In this document: piece by piece, positions 40,709 to 44,269 of the stretch
How the letters are laid out: each line of letters opens with the position of its first letter
Position numbering within the stretch: position 1 is the first letter of the stretch
Assembly: GCA_910587345.1 (NCBI GenBank)
Contig: CAJUKH010000048.1
Coordinates: 1-44,269 of the forward strand
Length of the DNA: 44,269 bases
Source of the DNA: an uncultured Oscillospiraceae bacterium
GTDB taxonomy: Bacteria; Bacillota; Clostridia; Oscillospirales; Oscillospiraceae
Direction: 5' to 3'
Made by a program: the position numbers and the translations under genes
Notes under the pieces: generated by a model
Told to the model about the DNA's origin: nothing
The model's input: only the letters and a program-made list of their open reading frames with translations
Database searches by the model: none

Positions 40709-43339
40709 ATGGCAACGAAGTACGTCTACAAATTCGCCGAAGGCAACAAGGATATGCGGGAGCTGTTAGGCGGCAAGGGCGCAAACCTGGCCGAGATGAC
40801 CAATGCCGGAATGCCGGTGCCTCAGGGCTTTACCGTTACCACCGAAGCCTGTACCCGGTACTATGATGACGGCAAGAAGATCGCCCCCGAGATCGAGGCT
40901 GAGATCATGACCTACCTGGCCTGGCTGGAGGAGCATAACGGCAAGAAGTTCGGCGACCCCGCTAACCCTCTGCTGGTGTCCGTTCGCTCCGGCGCCCGGG
41001 CCTCCATGCCCGGCATGATGGACACCATTTTGAATCTGGGCCTGAACGATATTGCAGTGGAGGGCTTTGCCAAAAAGACGGGAAATCCCCGGTTTGCCTA
41101 TGACTCCTATCGCCGTTTTATCCAGATGTTCTCCGACGTGGTCATGGAACTGTCCAAAAAGCGCTTTGAGGAGATTATTGATGAGGTCAAAGAGAAGAAA
41201 GGCGTCAAGCAGGATGTGGAGCTGGATGCCGAGGACATGAAGCATCTGGTGGTTCTCTTTAAAGAGTTCTATCGGAAGGAAAAGGGCGAGGAGTTCCCTC
41301 AGGACCCCAAGGTCCAGCTGATGGAGGCGGTGAAGGCGGTGTTCCGCTCCTGGGATAACCCCCGGGCCAACGTCTACCGCCGGATGAACGAGATCCCCTA
41401 CGACTGGGGCACTGCCGTCAATGTCCAGACCATGGTCTTTGGCAACTCGGGGGACACTTCGGGTACCGGCGTGGCCTTTACCCGCAACCCCGCCACCGGT
41501 GAGAAGGCCCTTTTCGGCGAGTATCTGATCAATGCCCAGGGCGAGGACGTGGTAGCCGGCGTGCGGACCCCCTCTCCCATCTCCAAGCTCCAGGAGGAGA
41601 TGCCCCACGTTTACGAACAGTTTGTGGAGATCGCCGATAAGCTGGAGCGGCACTATAAGGATATGCAGGACATGGAGTTTACCATCGAGGACGGCAAGCT
41701 CTATATGCTCCAGACCCGCAACGGCAAGCGCACCGCCGCCGCCGCTTTGAAGGTGGCCGTGGACCTGGTGGACGAGGGCATGATCGATGAGAAGGAGGCC
41801 GTCCTCCGGGTGGAACCCAAGCAGCTGGACTCCCTGCTCCATCCCCAGTTTGACGCCGAGGCGCTGAAGAAGGCCAACTGCATCGGCAAGGGTTTGGCCG
41901 CCTCGCCCGGTGCCGCCTGCGGCAAGGTGGTCTTTACCGCCGAGGATGCCAGAGAGTGGCATGACCGGGGGGAGAAGGTCATTCTGGTCCGGTTGGAGAC
42001 CTCTCCCGAGGACATCGAGGGAATGCAGATGGCCGAGGGGGTCCTTACCGTTCGGGGCGGCATGACCTCCCACGCCGCCGTGGTGGCCCGGGGCATGGGC
42101 GCCTGCTGTGTCTCCGGCTGCGGCGAGATCAATGTGGACTATGACAAAAAGCTCTTTACCCTGGCCGGATATACCGTCCGGGAGGGGGATTACATATCCA
42201 TTGACGGTTTTACCGGCAATATCTATCTGGGGTCTGTGCCCTCTGCCCCTGCCGCCATTTCGGGCGACTTCGGCCGGTTTATGGGCTGGGCCGACAAGTA
42301 TAGGCAGCTGGAAGTCTATACCAACGCCGACAACCCCCGGGATGCCAGACAGGGATACCTTTTCGGCGCCCAAGGCATCGGCCTGTGCCGTACCGAGCAT
42401 ATGTTCTTTGAGGATGAGCGCATCAGGGCCATTCGGGAGATGATCGTGGCCGACAATGTGGAGGACCGGAAGAAGGCCCTTGATAAGCTGATGCCCTACC
42501 AGCAGGGAGATTTTGAGGCCATTTATGAGGAGATGAAGGGGCAGCCCGTTATCATCCGCTTCCTGGACCCTCCCCTCCACGAGTTCCTGCCCACCAAGGA
42601 GGAGGACATTAAAGAGATCGCCGGGGAAATGGGCATCACGGTGGAGCGGCTGCGTGAGGTCATTGTCTCTCTGGAGGAGTTTAACCCCATGATGGGCCAC
42701 CGGGGCTGCCGGCTGGCGGTCTCCTATCCCGAGATCGCCGAGATGCAGTCCGCTGCCGTTATCAAGGCCGCTATCAACGTCCAGAAGCGGCATCCCGACT
42801 GGAAAATGGTGCCCGAGATCATGATCCCCCTGGTGGGTGAGGTCAAGGAGCTGAAGTATGTCAAGGACGTGGTGTCCGCCGTTGCCGATAAGGTCATCGC
42901 CGAAGCCGGTGTGAACATGAAGTATCAGGTGGGCACCATGATCGAGATCCCCCGGGCAGCGTTGACCGCCGGAGAGATCGCCCGGGAGGCCGAGTTCTTC
43001 TCCTTCGGCACAAACGACCTGACCCAGATGGCCTTTGGCTTCTCCCGGGACGATGCGGGCAAGTTCCTGACCGCTTATTACGACACCAAGATTTACGAGC
43101 AGGACCCCTTTGCCCATCTGGACCAGGCCGGTGTGGGCCGACTGATCATAATGTCCGCCGAGGCGGGCCGGGCGACTCGCCCCGACATCCATTTGGGCAT
43201 CTGCGGCGAGCACGGCGGCGACCCCACTTCGGTGGAGTTCTGTCACAATGTGGGGCTGAACTATGTGTCCTGCTCCCCCTTCCGTGTTCCTGTGGCTCGG
43301 CTGGCGGCGGCGCAGGCGGCGATCAAGAACCCCCGCTAA
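40709..43339 (+). CDS. ppdK: Pyruvate, phosphate dikinase
   Basis: An 876-residue enzyme, full family length, interconverting pyruvate + ATP + Pi and phosphoenolpyruvate + AMP + PPi. The N-terminal ATP-grasp domain has LLGGKGANLAEMTNAGMPVP and VSVRSGARASMPGMMDTILN. The central swivelling domain has the phospho-His loop GGMTSHAAVVARGMGACC. The C-terminal TIM barrel has QGIGLCRTEHMFF, EFFSFGTNDLTQMAFGFSRD and the terminal GICGEHGGDP with catalytic Cys. GGGAGGACTGTTC precedes the ATG. Central carbon metabolism gene of many anaerobes; monocistronic with its own terminator. Confidence 0.97.
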   Translation: MATKYVYKFAEGNKDMRELLGGKGANLAEMTNAGMPVPQGFTVTTEACTRYYDDGKKIAPEIEAEIMTYLAWLEEHNGKKFGDPANPLLVSVRSGARASMPGMMDTILNLGLNDIAVEGFAKKTGNPRFAYDSYRRFIQMFSDVVMELSKKRFEEIIDEVKEKKGVKQDVELDAEDMKHLVVLFKEFYRKEKGEEFPQDPKVQLMEAVKAVFRSWDNPRANVYRRMNEIPYDWGTAVNVQTMVFGNSGDTSGTGVAFTRNPATGEKALFGEYLINAQGEDVVAGVRTPSPISKLQEEMPHVYEQFVEIADKLERHYKDMQDMEFTIEDGKLYMLQTRNGKRTAAAALKVAVDLVDEGMIDEKEAVLRVEPKQLDSLLHPQFDAEALKKANCIGKGLAASPGAACGKVVFTAEDAREWHDRGEKVILVRLETSPEDIEGMQMAEGVLTVRGGMTSHAAVVARGMGACCVSGCGEINVDYDKKLFTLAGYTVREGDYISIDGFTGNIYLGSVPSAPAAISGDFGRFMGWADKYRQLEVYTNADNPRDARQGYLFGAQGIGLCRTEHMFFEDERIRAIREMIVADNVEDRKKALDKLMPYQQGDFEAIYEEMKGQPVIIRFLDPPLHEFLPTKEEDIKEIAGEMGITVERLREVIVSLEEFNPMMGHRGCRLAVSYPEIAEMQSAAVIKAAINVQKRHPDWKMVPEIMIPLVGEVKELKYVKDVVSAVADKVIAEAGVNMKYQVGTMIEIPRAALTAGEIAREAEFFSFGTNDLTQMAFGFSRDDAGKFLTAYYDTKIYEQDPFAHLDQAGVGRLIIMSAEAGRATRPDIHLGICGEHGGDPTSVEFCHNVGLNYVSCSPFRVPVARLAAAQAAIKNPR

Positions 43340-43360
43340 AGAAAAGAAAACGGCATAGAG

Positions 43361-43397
43361 AAAGGGGCGCACGGGATTCCCGTGTGCCCCTTTGTTT
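43361..43397 (+). terminator. Terminator of ppdK
   Basis: A 15-bp stem, AAAGGGGCGCACGGG and CCCGTGTGCCCCTTT with one G-T pair, 3-base loop, then GTTTTG; 21 bp after the stop. Confidence 0.9.
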
Positions 43398-43420
43398 TGC
43401 GCATTGCATTTATAGGCGTT

Positions 43421-44269
43421 GGCCTGCCCGGCAGGGGCCACAGCCCAGCCGTTGGGGGCAGGCTGTCTCTTGGCGGCTATGCCGCTAGAGACAGCTGGTG
43501 CCCTGTGGGTGCTGTGCCGCCTTGTGGATGGGGCGTAGCCCTTGTGGGTAAAGGCTTTTCTGCCAACCAGCGTACTTTTGTAGGGGCAGATATCTTATCC
43601 GCCCGGCAGAGGAACTTCACAAATCTGCTTTATCCTTCGGCAAAAAGGGACCTCTTCTCTGTTTTGTTAGTCGCGGCCTGCCCAGCGGAGGCCTCGACCG
43701 CTTTTCTTTTTGATTTTTTGCCTGCCCGGCGGGGGCCAAAACCACTTTTTCTTTTGCACCGCAAAAGAAAAAGTGGTTCTGGACTCCGAAAAAGAAAAGG
43801 TAGACCGGAGGAAATGATTACGGGCTACGGTACAACCGCACAAAGCCCCAACCCTGCTTGGGTATCCCTTGGGTGAAAGGCTTTGGGCTATCTTCCTGTT
43901 TCCGGCGGCTTGCGTTTGAGCGACCCGTGGTCCCCCTTGCGCCACTGCCGTTGAGTGGGTGGAATACCGCTCCTTGTTCGTTGATATCCACGCCACCTGG
44001 GTGGTGGTAGTAGCCGGTAGGCAAACCACCCTTCAAGCTGTGTAGGCCGAGGCGGGTCTATTCCAACGACATCTCTTCAGTGTTCCACCAACGTACGCAC
44101 GGGTGCGGGGCAAGGGGGACCATGGGGGCGTAAAGACGTGTCGAGCCGACTCTAACGCACTTGGTCTTGACCTTGGGGCTTTCTTGGGGAGTGTGAGGGG
44201 CCATTCTTTGGCCCGTCAAAGAATGGTCCCTCACAACCACGCACCCATAGGGTTGCCACACACCCACCA
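43421..44269. repeat. Gene-free, hairpin-rich repeat region
   Basis: No reading frame here has a ribosome site or protein-like sequence. Related units of the type GCCTGCCCGGCGGGGGCC occur three times (near 43422, 43676, 43722). Strong stems: GCTGTCTCT with AGAGACAGC around GGCGGC/GCCGC (43462-43495); a perfect 17-bp stem ACCACTTTTTCTTTTGC (43741-43777); and a 19-bp stem TGTGAGGGGCCATTCTTTG with its partner (44192-44235). It looks like dispersed intergenic repeat families. Confidence 0.6.

Noticed and set aside
40766..43441. Minus-strand open frame of 891 codons
   Set aside because: Antisense of ppdK, whose protein is unmistakable; no start signal.

Overview
The window looks like a chromosomal segment of a gut-type, GC-rich Firmicute, most plausibly an Oscillospiraceae-like clostridium (Flavonifractor/Oscillibacter/Lawsonibacter relatives). 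The grounds are strong GGAGG ribosome sites, Gram-positive lipoproteins and an SLH surface protein, a pyruvate phosphate dikinase, an extracellular FMN/FAD flavoprotein, and a 5S-tRNA cluster of Firmicutes style. This placement is inference; no 16S is present.

Layout. (1) 22-701: the end of an rRNA operon (5S) followed by five tRNAs (Asn, a CAT-anticodon tRNA that looks like Ile2, Trp, Asp, Thr). (2) 657-17928: an integrated mobilizable element. Its ends are a perfect 45-bp direct repeat of the 3' part of tRNA-Thr, starting exactly in the anticodon loop. On the minus strand it carries a tyrosine integrase, an Xis-like protein, a MobA/MobL relaxase, a small mobilization-type protein, a VirD4/TraG coupling protein, an orphan gene and an HTH protein. 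On the plus strand it carries small proteins, a phage-like recombination module (DUF932-type, YqaJ nuclease, Cys-cluster protein), a Xre-controlled zinc-ribbon membrane operon, an AT-rich operon with an abortive-infection-like gene, and RhuM. No VirB4 or other channel gene is seen, so it should need a helper for transfer. (3) 17929-31059: a second segment, ending in a third, partial copy (20 bp) of the tRNA-Thr end. It has no integrase. It holds a broken small gene, a frameshifted SLH-transglutaminase gene, and a 10-kb peptide-sensing/transport locus: OmpR regulator, histidine kinase, alpha/beta hydrolase, two lipoproteins, ABC ATPase, ABC permease, and a second permease fused to a lipoprotein-like beta-propeller. 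The two operons of this locus share an identical 17-bp promoter element. (4) 31060-44269: ordinary chromosome with a HIRAN protein, C69 dipeptidase, iron-sulfur-type flavoprotein, trmO, a membrane protein, azlCD, a histidine phosphatase, an FMN/FAD lipoprotein reductase, a LysR regulator and ppdK. It ends in about 870 bp of gene-free, hairpin-rich repeat sequence.

How the parts work together. The tRNA-Thr gene is an insertion hot spot that appears to have taken up elements repeatedly, giving a tandem array. The younger element (17 kb, intact integrase) carries mobilization genes plus cargo that is probably phage- or stress-related. The older segment carries an envelope-sensing transport locus that looks autoregulated. 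The most interesting candidates for undescribed biology are the AT-rich Abi-like operon (14204-16637), the Xre-controlled zinc-ribbon membrane operon (11046-14157), the permease-lipoprotein fusion (21063-23063), and a run of six hairpins inside that ABC operon.
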